Of a stretch of DNA of 64,000 bases, positions 34,021 through 45,293 are shown piece by piece. Under the pieces are notes generated by a model. That model was given only the letters and a program-made list of their open reading frames with translations. It ran no database searches and was not told where the DNA came from. Position 1 is the stretch's first letter, and the number at the start of each line of letters is the position of its first letter. The stretch comes from Primulina eburnea. Lineage: Eukaryota; Streptophyta; Magnoliopsida; Lamiales; Gesneriaceae. The stretch spans positions 1,670,408-1,734,407 of the forward strand of contig NW_027331510.1 in the NCBI RefSeq assembly GCF_022965805.1. Reading direction: 5' to 3'. The translations under genes were made by a program, and so were the position numbers.

Positions 34021-37000
34021 TCAGAGTACCTGATCAGTTTCAGAAACGTGCCATTCGGCTATTGCCAGTGTGTGACGGCCACCACAAGCAACTAGTTTAG
34101 CACACCACCGGCCTTCAGCTGCAGTGCCTTTAGGAGGTGGAATTGCTATGGGAACTTCAGCTGGATGTCCTGTGGTCACCTTTCGTCCATATCCCAAACG
34201 TCCATGGTCCCCTCGTCCAAACTGCAAGCATCAAGATAAGTTGACGACTGCCTTGAAAATCCCTTGGATTCAAGTTAAACGTTAAATGGAAATAGAAAGT
34301 TTAGCCGATCTTGTGTTGCTCCTAATTGAATTTCTACGCCAACAAAAATGCACATCAAAGAGTAAAAAGCATTTAACGAGTGTAACAAAGATGCATTTAA
34401 TGGGTATATATATATTAACGCTAGTTTATTTTAATGAAGAGCATGTAATGTTTGGTGGGCTAATAGTATGTCCATTTGTTGCATAAATAAGATTAAAAGA
34501 AGCGTAAAGCACTCACTGAATACATGCGGCCATCCCTCGTTAATGCAACCGGAGTGAGTACCTCCACAAGAAACCTGCAAAGAAGAGAAAAGTTTTTATC
34601 ATTTGATTTTTCAAAAATGCATACTATAAATAACAAAACAAGATGTTCACGTCTCAAAATTGCCTAATTGCTCATCATAAAGGGACAAACCACAAAACAT
34701 AGAAAAGAAAATAAGTCGTAAATAAATATAAGTCAGTTAGGACAAACATAGATATGTCACCAGTCTTAAAGAGCAAAAGCTAGGATTTGGTTTAGTTCAA
34801 TACTCAAATTCACGCTACAATAAAATGTAAGTTAAGGTGTTTTTTGCACCACCACACACATGCAGTTACACAATACTGTTGGCCCTGAATGGAACGTTGA
34901 AGGAGCAATTCATTTGTTACATTTTTATTCAAGCCATTACAATTTTATAATATAAGAATCACAAGGATGCTGACACATGTAAGAACCTGAACAATGTCCT
35001 CGCCAACTAAAAGTTGAACCCTTTGAGGAACCATTTTGCTGCTCTTGTCATCTCCAAATCCAAGTCTTCCGTGCTCTCCTCTGCCCCAACCATACACCTA
35101 AAGAAAAACATGAATTAGGTAGACAGTCATCACTTAACTTTAACAAGATTCATAACTGTATATTAAGACTCCATAGTGGATAAACAGCAAACAAAAGGAA
35201 AAAACACCAAAAGAGAGATTAAACTGAAGTAAAGAGAGAATTTGCTATTATCAGAATTTGGTTGATGTATTGAAAAAAATATAATCATTTGGTGCCAAGC
35301 AAAGGGTGGGGGTGGGGGGTTGTTATGGGGAATTATGAGTGGTGGCGTGGTTGCATTCGACACAAAATAAATGCAGTGATGTTTACAGTAAATAATTTCA
35401 GTAATCCTAAGATACGAGCCAATGTCCTGGCTAAGGACTCCCAATACACTGTTACAAATATAAATATCCCAAATAGCAGCAGTAACAAAAGTGGAAAAAA
35501 CTGCAAGGATATATTTCAGGTCAAACCAACAGATTGCTGCCTAAGAGAACCAGAAAGGCAGGGAACATGTTGCCAAAAAATAAGATGAAATTAAGGTATT
35601 TAGCTTCTCTTCATGTCTGAATGGCCACGCATTGTTCTTGTGTACATAGTAGCACAGAGATGCGTTCAAATGTGCAAATGTTTAACAGAATGAAGAGATT
35701 TAATATATACCTCTCCATCATCAGTCAATGCAGTAGAATGCCATCCTCCAGCAGCAATATCAACCTGGACATCAATGCATAGAATCTCTAACTCCAACCA
35801 TAAATAATACAGAAGACTTTCAATTTCTCAAAACTTATCATGGCAATAAGTTCTAAACTTTTACTCTTTTGTCACAGAACTCCAAATTGATATTGCCATA
35901 TGATACCATTAATTTTATGACGTATAACCTTCAAAATTCCATATCTATTCTCTGATTTTGTTCAGAAGACACACTTAAACTTGCTGATCACTAAAACATC
36001 AGATCCCTAACAATTTGTAAATCCCCCATTGCCATCTCTTTCATCATAGAAATTCAGAGGCTTTCGCTGTTTTTTTTTTTTGGCAATGGGGGAAATTAAG
36101 ACTTTTTCAAAGAAAACATTTTTTTTTCTTTATGGTCTACAAGATTCATACAAAACAATTATCAAAGGTCATAATTCATATAGCATAAAAAATTATCGAT
36201 ACTATGAAAGACCAACCAAAGCAGTTGGTTGAATTCGATATAATGAACCAACACTGACTCGTGGCAAAAATAAAATGCTCACAAGTTTCTATGCATTGGA
36301 AAAAGGAAACTAATGGCCACCAGAGACTATATAGAGGATAGTAACACAAACCAAAGTAAGATCAGAGAGGCCCTGGAGATGAATAGGTTGTGATCTTGGT
36401 TGGGTATCACCAGTTCCAAGCTGACCATACTCATTATTGCCCCAAGCCATCAAAGTTCCATCATCAAGAAGGACTAAATTATGAAAGGCACCACCTGCAA
36501 TTAGCCTAACACTATCAAGACCTTGCACTCACACTGGGGTGGAAATTTGCTTTCTGAAAATTGATTAAAGTTAAACAAGTGTAAGCAACTGACTAAGCTA
36601 ATAAATCCAATTAATGCTTGCAACATGAAAAAATCAGACAATAAATAATATATTTATCTCAGACTTCACTAAACCAAACATACATGTCTCCAGGAGGCCA
36701 TGGTTGACCCCATGTCCATACATGTCCTTCTCGGGTAAGAACAACAGAATGAGTGCCACCACCAGCTACCTGTGGGATGAGAAAGTTTGGACTTTAACTG
36801 GTGAATCTGATTAGTGGCTTGGTGCATGGGTATTGCATATACATTAGAATATCAAACACATAGCAAAAATGTAAAATGCTACTTCTTGGGTTGATACAAA
36901 ATAATTCTAATTCCTTGGGGGGTTTGCAAAGGTGATAAGAACTATCGATGGTAATCAAAGTTCATCTAGAAAAATAATCATCAGTTATGCTTGATACTGA

Positions 37001-38086
37001 AAACATTTCAATTCAGTACCAAGTTCACTGCTACAATTTTGTTCATATTAATTACCCTACCATCCAAGGGGAAATGAGTGTTAAAATGCTTATAATTCCA
37101 TATTTCAAAACTGACACACAAGTTTAACCACCTGACGAACAGATAGTCTTGGTACGCATCGCTGTGGAATGATTATATCTCTTCTGACAGGTTTGCTCGT
37201 GTCTTCTTTCCGTTCAGGTTCTTCACCACATTGTCCATACTCATTCCCACCTGCACAAAAGAGGGTTCGCCCTTCAGAAACAAAAGGAGCTAACTCCACT
37301 TTTGCGTCCACATTTGAATCACACCCTATGACACTATCCAACGCACAAGATCAAAATTTCCAACTACCAACCACAAATAACTTTGAAAGCAGAAACGTTA
37401 AAATTTTTATCCCTAGCTCTCATTATTGGCCTCTATAGACACATTTAAAAAGTTATAAGCGTACCCCATGCATAAGCTCGACCTTGTTCGTCAACGGATA
37501 AGCAATGCCAGCCGCCAATAGCAGCCTATGATCAAAACCAGACACTTTACTGACAAAGAATGCCAAACTCTACACCATTGTCAAAATAAATGAATAAATC
37601 ACAGAAAAGAAACCACGAGACACCTGAATAATTTTGACATTGGCAAGTGCCTTAACTTAGCTAGGAGCATTCTCATTTTTTGTTTCCTGTGGATGGCCCA
37701 GTGTTCCTCTTTGATTCCAGCCCCATGTAAATAACTAAATCATCAAAAGTAAAAAATCAAACACAGTGTAGTCCCATCATCTTCACAGTAAAACCAAGAT
37801 AAAGGACTTCAAAATCAAAACCTTTCCGTCATCACATATAGCAAGGGAGTTGCGGCTGCCGGCCACGACGGAGCAAACGTTGCTAGAACTCAGAGCAGAA
37901 ATGGCACAAACCCATTCTTTCTCCTCACTGTTTCCCATTCCCATCTGCCCATCTTCTCCAGAACCCCTAAAAAACCATTGAAAAAAGAAAGAAAGGAGTG
38001 AAAATTGAGAACAGAGCATGAAGGGTGACTGTAGTTTGCTGAGGTAACGGGGGAGACCAAGCAATGACAACAGTTTTGGAGGCCAT
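34021..38086 (-). pseudogene. RCC1/UVR8-like beta-propeller gene, two stops and one frameshift
   Basis: Eleven exons with GT-AG introns: 38086-38058, 37966-37822, 37734-37624, 37525-37465, 37250-37132, 36769-36684, 36553-36352, 35764-35711, 35097-34987, 34574-34517 and 34221-34021. The spliced frame would be about 391 residues, the normal length for plant UVR8-like RCC1 proteins. RCC1 repeats are clear: GSGEDGQMGMG, WGWNQRGTLGH, GGNEYGQCGEE, WGNNEYGQLGTGDTQPRS, YGWGRGEHGRLGFGD and FGRGDHGRLGYGRKVTTG. It ends HTLAIAEWHVSETDQVL. The family forms seven-bladed propellers. Lesions: TAA at 37659-37657 (expected Gln), TGA at 36531-36529 (expected Arg, CGA to TGA), and one extra base in exon 10 (58 nt instead of 57, in THS-VALT). 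Closest remembered relatives are Arabidopsis RCC1-family proteins, not UVR8 itself. Confidence 0.92.
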
Positions 38087-39244
38087 AATTATTGGGATGC
38101 CACTGCACCTGTGGGCTTCTACGGCAAGTTCTCAAAGAACGTGTGTTTTGATGAAGACCGTGGCTGCGTAGCTAAAAAAGGTTCAAATTTCGGGTATGTT
38201 TCAGCGGTGGTTGCAAGTTGAACGGGAGAGCGTATCTTTTTCGGAATCCATCGTTTCATGGATGATACACTTCCAGAAATAAATTCCACGTCACAAATAT
38301 TTTAGGAATTTTTGTGCATATAAATATCAATTATAAAAAAATTAAAAATTTAATATATGTAATATGTGTCACACACATAAATACTAATTATAAATAAAAA
38401 TTAATATATGATTTAAATAAGATAACTTATGCAGTACATAGATTTCGAACAAATTCAAATCACCCAAAGTTATCATTCTCTCATAGTATATGTCTCCCTT
38501 AAATTAATTTGCTCTTTTTCACGAGAGTTTGGTGAGGGTGACGAAAGCGGTGACCACACGTGAGGTTTCCCATCCACTTGGAATTCTATGATTAGAGAGT
38601 CAACTTCTATTTCTTGTCTGCGATCAACCTCATTAATATCATTACAGTTTGGATAATAAAACAATTATATTTATTTATTTTTAATAATATCATAAAATAG
38701 GATTAAAAACAAATTCAAGTAACTTAAAAAATAAAATTATTCCAATTTTTTTTTAAATAATACAGTGAATCTCATGTGAGACCGTCTCACGGAACTTAAT
38801 CTGTGAGACGGGTCAATCATACCCATATTCACAATAAAAAATAATACTCTTAACATAAAAAGTAATACTTTTTCATGGATGATCCAAATAAGAGATCTGT
38901 CTCACAAATAGAACCCGTGAGACCGTCTCACACAAGTTTTTGCCTAAATAATATATTTTCATTCGATTTGATATAGATTTTGATAATAATTATGACACAC
39001 CCAAAACTAGTAAAATTAAAATGTTTGACCATTTAGTCATTTATAATAGTAAAAGAAATAAATAAATGTCATTAATTAATTATTAATAGTATAATGGAAA
39101 TACCCCCACGTGCACTAAGACTCGCAGAATTGCAGTCAGCTGCACCGTCGCCCACCCACACCTCTTTCTTTCCTTCCAAACTAATTGCGCGTAGCAAAAT
39201 CGTTGAATTTTTTTAAAAAAAAAACGAAGAATTCCCGAGTGTGA
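38087..39244. promoter_or_regulatory. intergenic region between divergent RCC1-like and NAC genes
   Basis: Should hold both promoters. G-box cores CACGTG lie at 38557-38562 and 39107-39112. A MITE-like element (38766-38945) sits in the middle. The remainder is AT-rich. Confidence 0.5.
38766..38945. repeat. short interspersed element with GTGAGACCGTCTCAC at both ends
   Basis: The palindrome GTGAGACCGTCTCAC occurs near 38780 and 38920, and CTGTGAGACGGGTCAA lies between them. This sequence type is widespread in plant genomes. Related remnants (TCTTCTGTGAGACGG) occur at the ends of the 1376-bp units near 15608, 16984 and 18360. No coding. Confidence 0.55.
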
Positions 39245-40485
39245 ATGAAGGGTGGTGATCAGGAGTTGATTCTGCCGGCGGGATTCAGGTTCCATCCGAC
39301 CGACGAGGAGCTGGTGGTGCATTACCTCTGCCGCAAGTGCTCTGACCAGCAAATTGATGTTCACATCATTGCTGAGATTGATCTGTATAAGTTCGATCCA
39401 TGGGACCTTCCTGGTACCTATTTCTTTATTTCCGTTCCTAGTTTTTGACGGACACACGGACACAGAAACAGAAACAGACACAGACACACTTCATTAATTT
39501 GTTGCTTCGAGTAATTCACGAGAATGTTGAATGGTTAACTTGAAATGCTCCAAGTTTATCACTTGTTATCAAGATTGAGTCCAATGTGATTTGAGGTAAA
39601 TTAAGATGGTATTTGAAAGTTGGCCGTAATATGTTCTTCATTTTCTTGCATCTCTGGTTAGTGGGTAGTCGAATTTGATATGACCAAAATCGACGGGCGG
39701 AGGCACGCCATTATTCACCCGGGCTTTAGCCCGGGTGTTCCAAAATTTTTTTAAAAAATTTATATGTAATTATTTTTATAATTTTGGATAAATTTGATAT
39801 TAGCTCGGGTTGATCAATTTAAAATATTAAAGGATTTTAGAGTTTAAAAATCTAGCTCGGGTATAATCGGATTCCTGGCTCCGCCACCTGGAGAACCAAA
39901 CTAGTTTGGTGGTTGAGTTTTAGAAATATCGGGTAAAGAAGTTCGATTTTTTATTATTAATAATTGTTCTCAAAAATTATTGGTGGAACTTGGAACAGAT
40001 ATTTTTTTCCTGATGTTTGGTATCTCTGATCATGGCTTGTTTAGATTGCTTTGTATGATAAATGTGTTAATTCGTTCAAGTTTCTAAAGTTCGGTTCCGT
40101 TGTTTTGGTACGTATATCTTAGCTGGCCATCTATAAAATCTAACTCATATATATAAAGGCTTTGGTGTTTTATGTCGGAAAAGCTCCAAAGGGTATCAAG
40201 ACTAATTGGATTATGCATGAATATCGTCTAGCTAACGTGGACAGATCTGCTGGAAAGAGAAACAACTTGAGGGAACTATTGCTCACTCGTGCATCTTGAT
40301 TTTTTTTTGCCAGATAGGTTATAATTAATTTGGACAAATTTTCATATGTGATCTGCAAACTTGATTTCACAATTATCTTCTTATGTGTGCACTTGATGCA
40401 GCTTGATGATTGGGTATTATGTCGAATATACAACAAAAGAGGAATTATTGAAAAGCATTACAAAATGGATCACACATGGCAATGA
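39245..40485 (+). pseudogene. NAC transcription factor, N-terminal part, internally deleted
   Basis: Exon 1 (39245-39413) encodes [30 protein letters not shown] and [12 protein letters not shown], which is NAC subdomain A and most of B, and ends at a proper GT donor. The beginning of exon 2 (the YFF...YPNG...GYWKATG part that carries the DNA-binding region) is absent. Sequence resumes at 40156 with [27 protein letters not shown] and SAGKRNNLR. The exon 2 donor is GA instead of GT (40273-40274). Exon 3 from 40402 gives LDDWVLCRIYNKRGIIEKHY and stops at 40483-40485. The pattern fits the ATAF-type subgroup of stress-related NAC factors. Without subdomains C and D it cannot bind DNA normally. Confidence 0.88.
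39690..39890. repeat. MITE-like insertion in the NAC intron
   Basis: Ends are roughly inverted (GGGCGGAGGCA near 39697; TGGCTCCGCCAC near 39876). The perfect palindrome ACCCGGGCTTTAGCCCGGGT lies at about 39717-39738. It sits where NAC exon 2 should begin, so it may be linked to loss of that exon part. Class uncertain. Confidence 0.45.
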
Positions 40486-40524
40486 ATTTAGCTGACACTG
40501 ATGATCCGAAGCCAAAGATTGACC

Positions 40525-41173
40525 ATCAAAACAGAACAAGGCGCGCGGCCGCAGTTTCTCATGCGGGCGCGCGCGCCTTGCTGTGCGGGCAGGCCTTCGA
40601 ACAGAACAATGCGCGCGGCCGCGCAGCTTCTCGCGCGGGCACGCGCGCCTTGCTGAGTGCGCGACAGAAAGTCGCGCGCGGCCGCGCGGCGCTGTTTCTG
40701 AATACATGCGCGTCCCTTGGCTTTCGAAGCATCCACTCTTGGCTGCTTTTGCACCAAACCATGTGTCCATTGCCTACAATTGTGACTCTTCTCCGCACCC
40801 GGTATGGAAATACGCTTCTCTTCAACGCATCCGGTCATCTTTTATAAATAATCCCCATCAACCAATTAGTTGGCTGCTGAATAATTTTCGCTACATTGCT
40901 TCTTCTTCACATATTGCTGCATCTTTTATTTCGAAAGACTTGAAAGTTCAAACATATTATTGTTCACTGTGTTCAAAAGTTTGTAGTGCTGCATTCTTTT
41001 GATTGAAGTCGTTGTATCTTGGGGACGATTGCTTGCAACGTATAACACTTTGATACGGACAATTTCGTCTTGCGAACAAAGGAGATTTCCTTGACTCGAC
41101 TTGCTCTGTTTGCTGCTGACTTGTTCGTGATTCAAGACCCGATTTTCAAAAACAAAGAGAAACATCAACAACA
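40525..41173 (+). mobile_element. truncated LTR with GC-rich palindrome array
   Basis: Starts abruptly in AAAACAGAACAAGGC next to what may still be NAC exon 3 homology (ADTDDPKPKI in another frame), and ends in AACATCAACAACA, an LTR-like terminus. TATAAATA at 40843-40850 is a good core promoter. The left end coincides with the palindrome array, so the U3 part is lost. No internal domains; probably a solo or relic LTR of copia or gypsy type. Confidence 0.45.
40541..40690. repeat. three-unit GCGCGCGGCC palindrome array
   Basis: GCGCGCGGCC starts at 40541, 40611 and 40674 (periods 70 and 63). Two units contain the partner segment CGCGCGCCTTGCTG, so strong hairpins can form. AACAGAACAA precedes the first two units, like AACAAAGG and AACAAGGG before the units in elements A and C. 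The overlapping Arg/Ala-rich ORFs on both strands are a composition effect. Confidence 0.85.
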
Positions 41174-41365
41174 TCTCTTAGACCATAAGAGATGCTCCTT
41201 GTATAGCACATATAGTTTGGATATGTAGGTTTCTCATAGTTTTTACCTTCAATGATATATGAGATACTTTGAGCATATCTAGATGGTCCGAGTTGAGAAT
41301 TATGATCGCGAAAATGCCGGAATGGTGATAGGAGATCGACTAGGTTTCGCATGATGTTATGAAGG
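41174..41365. repeat. paralogous segment, left part (target of element C)
   Basis: Matches 61654-61845 closely. The copy is interrupted after GAAGG by element C and continues at 55448. Non-coding as far as seen. Confidence 0.9.
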
Positions 41366-42185
41366 TGACGCGATTCTTCAAACACAAAAAGCAAACGTGC
41401 TCAAAAACGGAGTCACGCCCTCGATTCGATGAAATAAAGAAACGGTTGTGTTGTCCCGATCTTTTTGACACAAGTAAGGGTGTAATATTCACCTCTAAAT
41501 TAACAAGAATTTAGCAACAAATATTAACGAGATAACAATTGGAATTCAAGCGAACTTTCAAAGAACTCGTCTTTGATAATCCGAGTGAAGAACAATTGAC
41601 AAACGCCACAAAGTTATAAACTTTGATAAGTTTGATTTGAGAAACACACAAAGGTGTATACAAAGCCAAGCTTTGAAATTGAGAGAAAAACTCACAAAAT
41701 ATGATTAAACTCAATGAATAAATCTTTATAATGATAAATTTTCGTCCATATATTGTAACAAAATCAACAAGATATCAAATCTAGTTACCTAACAAAATAA
41801 AACTCTAAAGAAGGAAAAATCTCGCAAAAATCGTCTCAGGCACGGACCCCGTGTGCACCTCCGTGTACGGGTCCGTGCTCGCTCGAATAAAATTCTCGTC
41901 GTCGGAAACAAGGGACACGGACCCCGTGTAGAGGTCCGGAAGGGGGTCCGTGTACGCACTGGAATTCTCCATCTCGGGTGTATAGGACACGGACCCCGTG
42001 TACGGGTCCGTGCTCGGGTCCGTGTACGCTCGGTCCTCCAAATACATGCTTGAATAATGTTTCGTTGTCCTTCAAACGTACTCCCATGCATTACGAGCCC
42101 TTCTTGCTTGCTCATGACCCCCAGCAATGCTTCCTTGAATCTTCTCCCATCCATTAGCACATCATGCTCGGCCAGATTCACATCA
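41366..42185 (-). repeat. element C 3' LTR
   Basis: 820 bp, near-identical to 54623-55442; carries the palindrome array 41841-42028. Confidence 0.95.
41841..42028. repeat. GGGTCCGTG palindrome array in the C 3' LTR
   Basis: CACGGA starts at 41841, 41916 and 41988 (periods 75 and 72). Units read CACGGACCCCGTG plus GGGTCCGTG copies, the same arm family as elements A and B although the rest of the C LTR is unrelated to theirs by eye. The linker has GGAAACAAGGGA before the second unit. Confidence 0.93.
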
Positions 42186-43021
42186 TACTCCCCTTCTTCA
42201 AAAAGATTTGTCCTCAAATCTTGTCCACCTACGCAAAAACGAAGCAAGTTAGTAATAAAAAGAATTAAATTATCAACATTGTAGAGCCCAATTTCGTACA
42301 CGTAAAACCCATGCATTTATTTAAATTTAAATTTTTAAAGCATTTAATTAATTTTAAAGGAGTTTTAGTCATGCATGATTTATTTAAATGCATTATCTTT
42401 AAATTAATTATGTTGCGTGATGCACGTTAAAATGTCTTTTGAGTTTCATGTTTCAGGCGTTTATTCGAAGCGGGATTGAGGAAAAGACCCGGTGACGATG
42501 TTGGCAATTTAAAGCGTGGTATTTTATTTTTAAGTTGAGTTTGAGGGTATTTTAAATAAATGGTGGAGTTTTAGTATTTTTGAGCCTAAACCATTCAAAT
42601 TAGTAATTTTAAGAGTTTAGAGAATTTTATTAAAAATTAGTGTGTATTTGTTTTAATTAAGGGGTTTTATTTTAAAGGTAAAGGAGAGTTAGTGTTTACT
42701 TAGTAGATAATTATTTTAATTAAGTAAAAAGTTAGTATTTTAATTTAATTAAAACACACGCTGCACACACACAAACACACTTTTACACACAGTAATACAT
42801 GCCTAAACACACACACACAAGTTTCATTCTAGTTTTTATTATTTTGAGAGAAAGAAAGCTAGGGTTCTTCACTAGCATAGCAGCCGCCCCCTTCCCTGTA
42901 TTTCCCAGCAAGATTTCATTCAGTTTATCGCAAGAAATCGGTGCCACGTTCGTCCCGGATCATCCCTCACTCCTTTCTCGCTTCGGTGACGCCGTTCGGT
43001 AACGTTTATCGTTAAAAAGGC

Positions 43022-44753
43022 AGGTATATTCTGTTCTTGCTGCGTCGATCATGTCATATTATGCGTGCGTTGTTATTTATGCGTAAAACCATGTGTATGA
43101 TGCGTAGGAGTTTGAGCAATCACGTTGGGATCACTTTTGAAATACTTTTCATATCTGCAATTTTCGTTTTTACTGTTCTGGTGAAAACTGCCGTTTTTCG
43201 GTTCATATTTTGAGAAAACTTTCAACGTGAAAAATGTAGAAAGTTTTGATGCCTTCGATTTGATATAAAATTCGAGATTTTTGGATAAATATTGAGTGAG
43301 TTATGGCGTTTTTCGTGGGACTGCTCAAACTGCGTTTTCAGAAAAGTTATGATATTGATGTATTCTTGAAGTTTCAATGTTGCAGGCTTCGTTGGAGATC
43401 GACGGGTGATTGTTGCTGCGTATGGGTATGTTAGTAATGATGTTAAGAGTGTTTTTGAGGTTTCGTTTCATGTTGATAGGCACTCGAATTAATTAGAAGT
43501 CGTAGGAAGTGATTTGATGCCCTTTGCCGTATTTGGTGTCGTATGTGTCGTAGAACGAACGTTGTTGATTTGGAACGTTTGTACGACTTGGATTGATGTT
43601 ATGGAGTGCTAGGATAGGTCTCGAGATGTCGGTTCATGGTCCGTATAATCGAGTCTAGAAGGATAAACATTGGGTGTTCAGAATTTTCGTAAGTTTCTGA
43701 TTTACGCAGGTACACGGACCCATACACGGATCCTGGCACGGGGTCCGTGCATTTGTTTCCTCCGGAGTGCCAGTTTTGCGAGATGACACGGACCCCCACA
43801 CGGACCAGGGCACGGGGTCCGTGCCTTTGTTTTCCCTTGAATGTCAAATTTGCGCACGGACACGGACCCTCACCCGGACCCAAGCACGGGGTCCTGTGCC
43901 CCTTCTCCTTTCCGAGTATTCTTTTAGCGAACCTACACGGACCTGTACACGGGCCCGGGGTCCGTGTACTCACGTTTTTGGGAAAAATAATATGGTTGTT
44001 TTAAGGTTGATGTCATGGTTTAGTGCAAGGATTATCAAGGTCATGTTATGGGAAATTATAGAACGTCCTAAGAATTTTATTAACTTGAGAGTAAGTATGA
44101 TTTCTACGGCTAAGTTATGCAAGTTAAGAATGGAATTTCATGTTAGTATGTGCAGCAACGGCCCCAGTCGACGTCCAACGAATCCCTCAACGCCAAGTAA
44201 GTATGCATGACGTGCAAAGAAAATATTTGAAGTTTTTGAGGTATGCTAAATGTCTTGTGACCAAAAAGTGTATGGGTTTGGAAGTCGGTGAACGTGGCCG
44301 AGGACCTCTCCACCCCGTTAAATGATGAAAGGGTTAGATCGTGGTTGGAAAGCGTTAAATGATGAACGGGGACCAACCGGCCCGTTAAATTATGAACGGG
44401 GATCTCATGTATGTGGCAGTGGATACGTCCCTGTCAGCCCAGTACTGTGGTGTGTCTGATCAGGCGTTTATTAAGTTAAGGGTCACTTGCTTTGAAACAT
44501 CCTCTACGCAAAATGATGAAGTTTAGTATGTTGAAGTATGAAAGCATGTTTAAGAAAAGTTTATGTTCATAGCACGTTATAGTATGCATGTTCAAGTTCA
44601 AGTTTAATTCAAGTTTAAGTTTATTACGCAAAGTTCAAGTTTCAAGTTATGTATGTCCTATTTTTAAGATGCATGCGATTTTATTATGTAGTACTCGTTA
44701 TTTCCAGTTTATACGTGTTGAGTATTTAGACTCACTAGACTTGATTGATGCAG
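43022..44753 (+). other. element B predicted multi-intron leader
   Basis: A donor-like GGCAG|GTATATT near 43022 is followed by: acceptor TGTTGCAG, block 43386-43419 (34 nt), GTATG; then acceptor TGTGCAG, block 44156-44196 (41 nt), GTAAGTATG; then acceptor GATTGATGCAG at 44743-44753. In element A the matching blocks are 21147-21114 and 20372-20332, also 34 and 41 nt, with AG and GT kept. The implied second intron (43420-44155) contains the palindrome array. Splicing is inferred, not shown. Confidence 0.4.
43713..43975. repeat. GGGTCCGTG palindrome array in the B 5' LTR
   Basis: CACGGA starts at 43713, 43787, 43861 and 43936 (periods 74, 74, 75). Each unit ends in CACGGGGTCCGTG or a variant. 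Linkers contain TTTGTTTCC or TTTGTTTTCCC just after the unit and a TTTTGCGAG-like stretch later, the reverse-complement equivalent of the linkers in A and C. Confidence 0.94.
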
Positions 44754-45057
44754 GTGAGTACGTTGAGGAGAAGACAGGAGGTGGCGACCAAGGGGCAGGC
44801 TTGGACTGAGCGGCAGGCTAAATCCGAGGACCGCAAGTTTATGTTTTTAAGCACAGTTTAAAATACTCTGAATTTTTATGATTTGATGTGAGACATTTCG
44901 AGATAGTCTTTCTTTAAACAATTTTTATTGGTGATGGATGATTTCAAAACTATTTATGAATGTTGAGTGACTACCGTATGGATGTTTACATTTAATAAAG
45001 AAAATTTTTAATTTTTCCGCAAACTTTTAAGTAGTAAAAGTACGGTACGTTACAGTT

Positions 45058-45069
45058 GGTATCAGAGCG
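45058..45069 (+). other. element B primer-binding site
   Basis: TGGTATCAGAGC, initiator Met tRNA, just after the 5' LTR. Confidence 0.92.
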
Positions 45070-45293
45070 GTGTTCTTGTAAAGGGTTACGTCTACTGCCA
45101 GTCGCAAGAAGCTCACAAGGTCACACCTCAAGTCTGTAAGCTTTAAAGTTTCAAGATTTATGTTTTGTAGTATGCATTGAGTTATGATTTCAGCATGCCC
45201 ATGTTTTTTTTAGTTCAGTTACGTGCATCTTATGTTATTTATATCATGTTCATGCATGTTGGGTTTACGTGTTGGGTAATGTATTGGAACAGT

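Larger units (their letters stand above)
42280..45055 (+). repeat. element B 5' LTR
   Basis: TGTAGAGCCC ... GGTACGTTACA. Contains the palindrome array 43713-43975, CGTTAAATTATGAACG-type repeats near 44315-44400, and the exon-like blocks at 43386-43419 and 44156-44196. Confidence 0.96.

Noticed and set aside
37657..37659. Stop in the RCC1-like gene explained by an alternative splice site
   Set aside because: Exon 3 has correct length (37 codons) and phases with its standard sites; using another donor would remove conserved repeat residues.
34021..38086. UVR8 photoreceptor itself
   Set aside because: The RCC1 repeats and C-terminus fit other UVR8-like RCC1 proteins better; the characteristic UVR8 tail is not visible.
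40417..40847. Overlapping Arg/Ala-rich ORFs on both strands
   Set aside because: Caused by GCGCGCGGCC composition; no codon-level evidence for a gene.
41789..42316. 175-codon ORF rich in RTRTRARGPCP
   Set aside because: It is a translation of the GGGTCCGTG array in the C LTR; the same appears in all frames and in other arrays.
44588..44809. 73-aa ORF repeated at 51808-52029
   Set aside because: Inside both B LTRs; a by-product of LTR duplication.
45058..45069. tRNA gene at the PBS
   Set aside because: Only a 12-base complement of tRNA-Met next to an LTR; no tRNA cloverleaf. No tRNA or rRNA gene was found anywhere.
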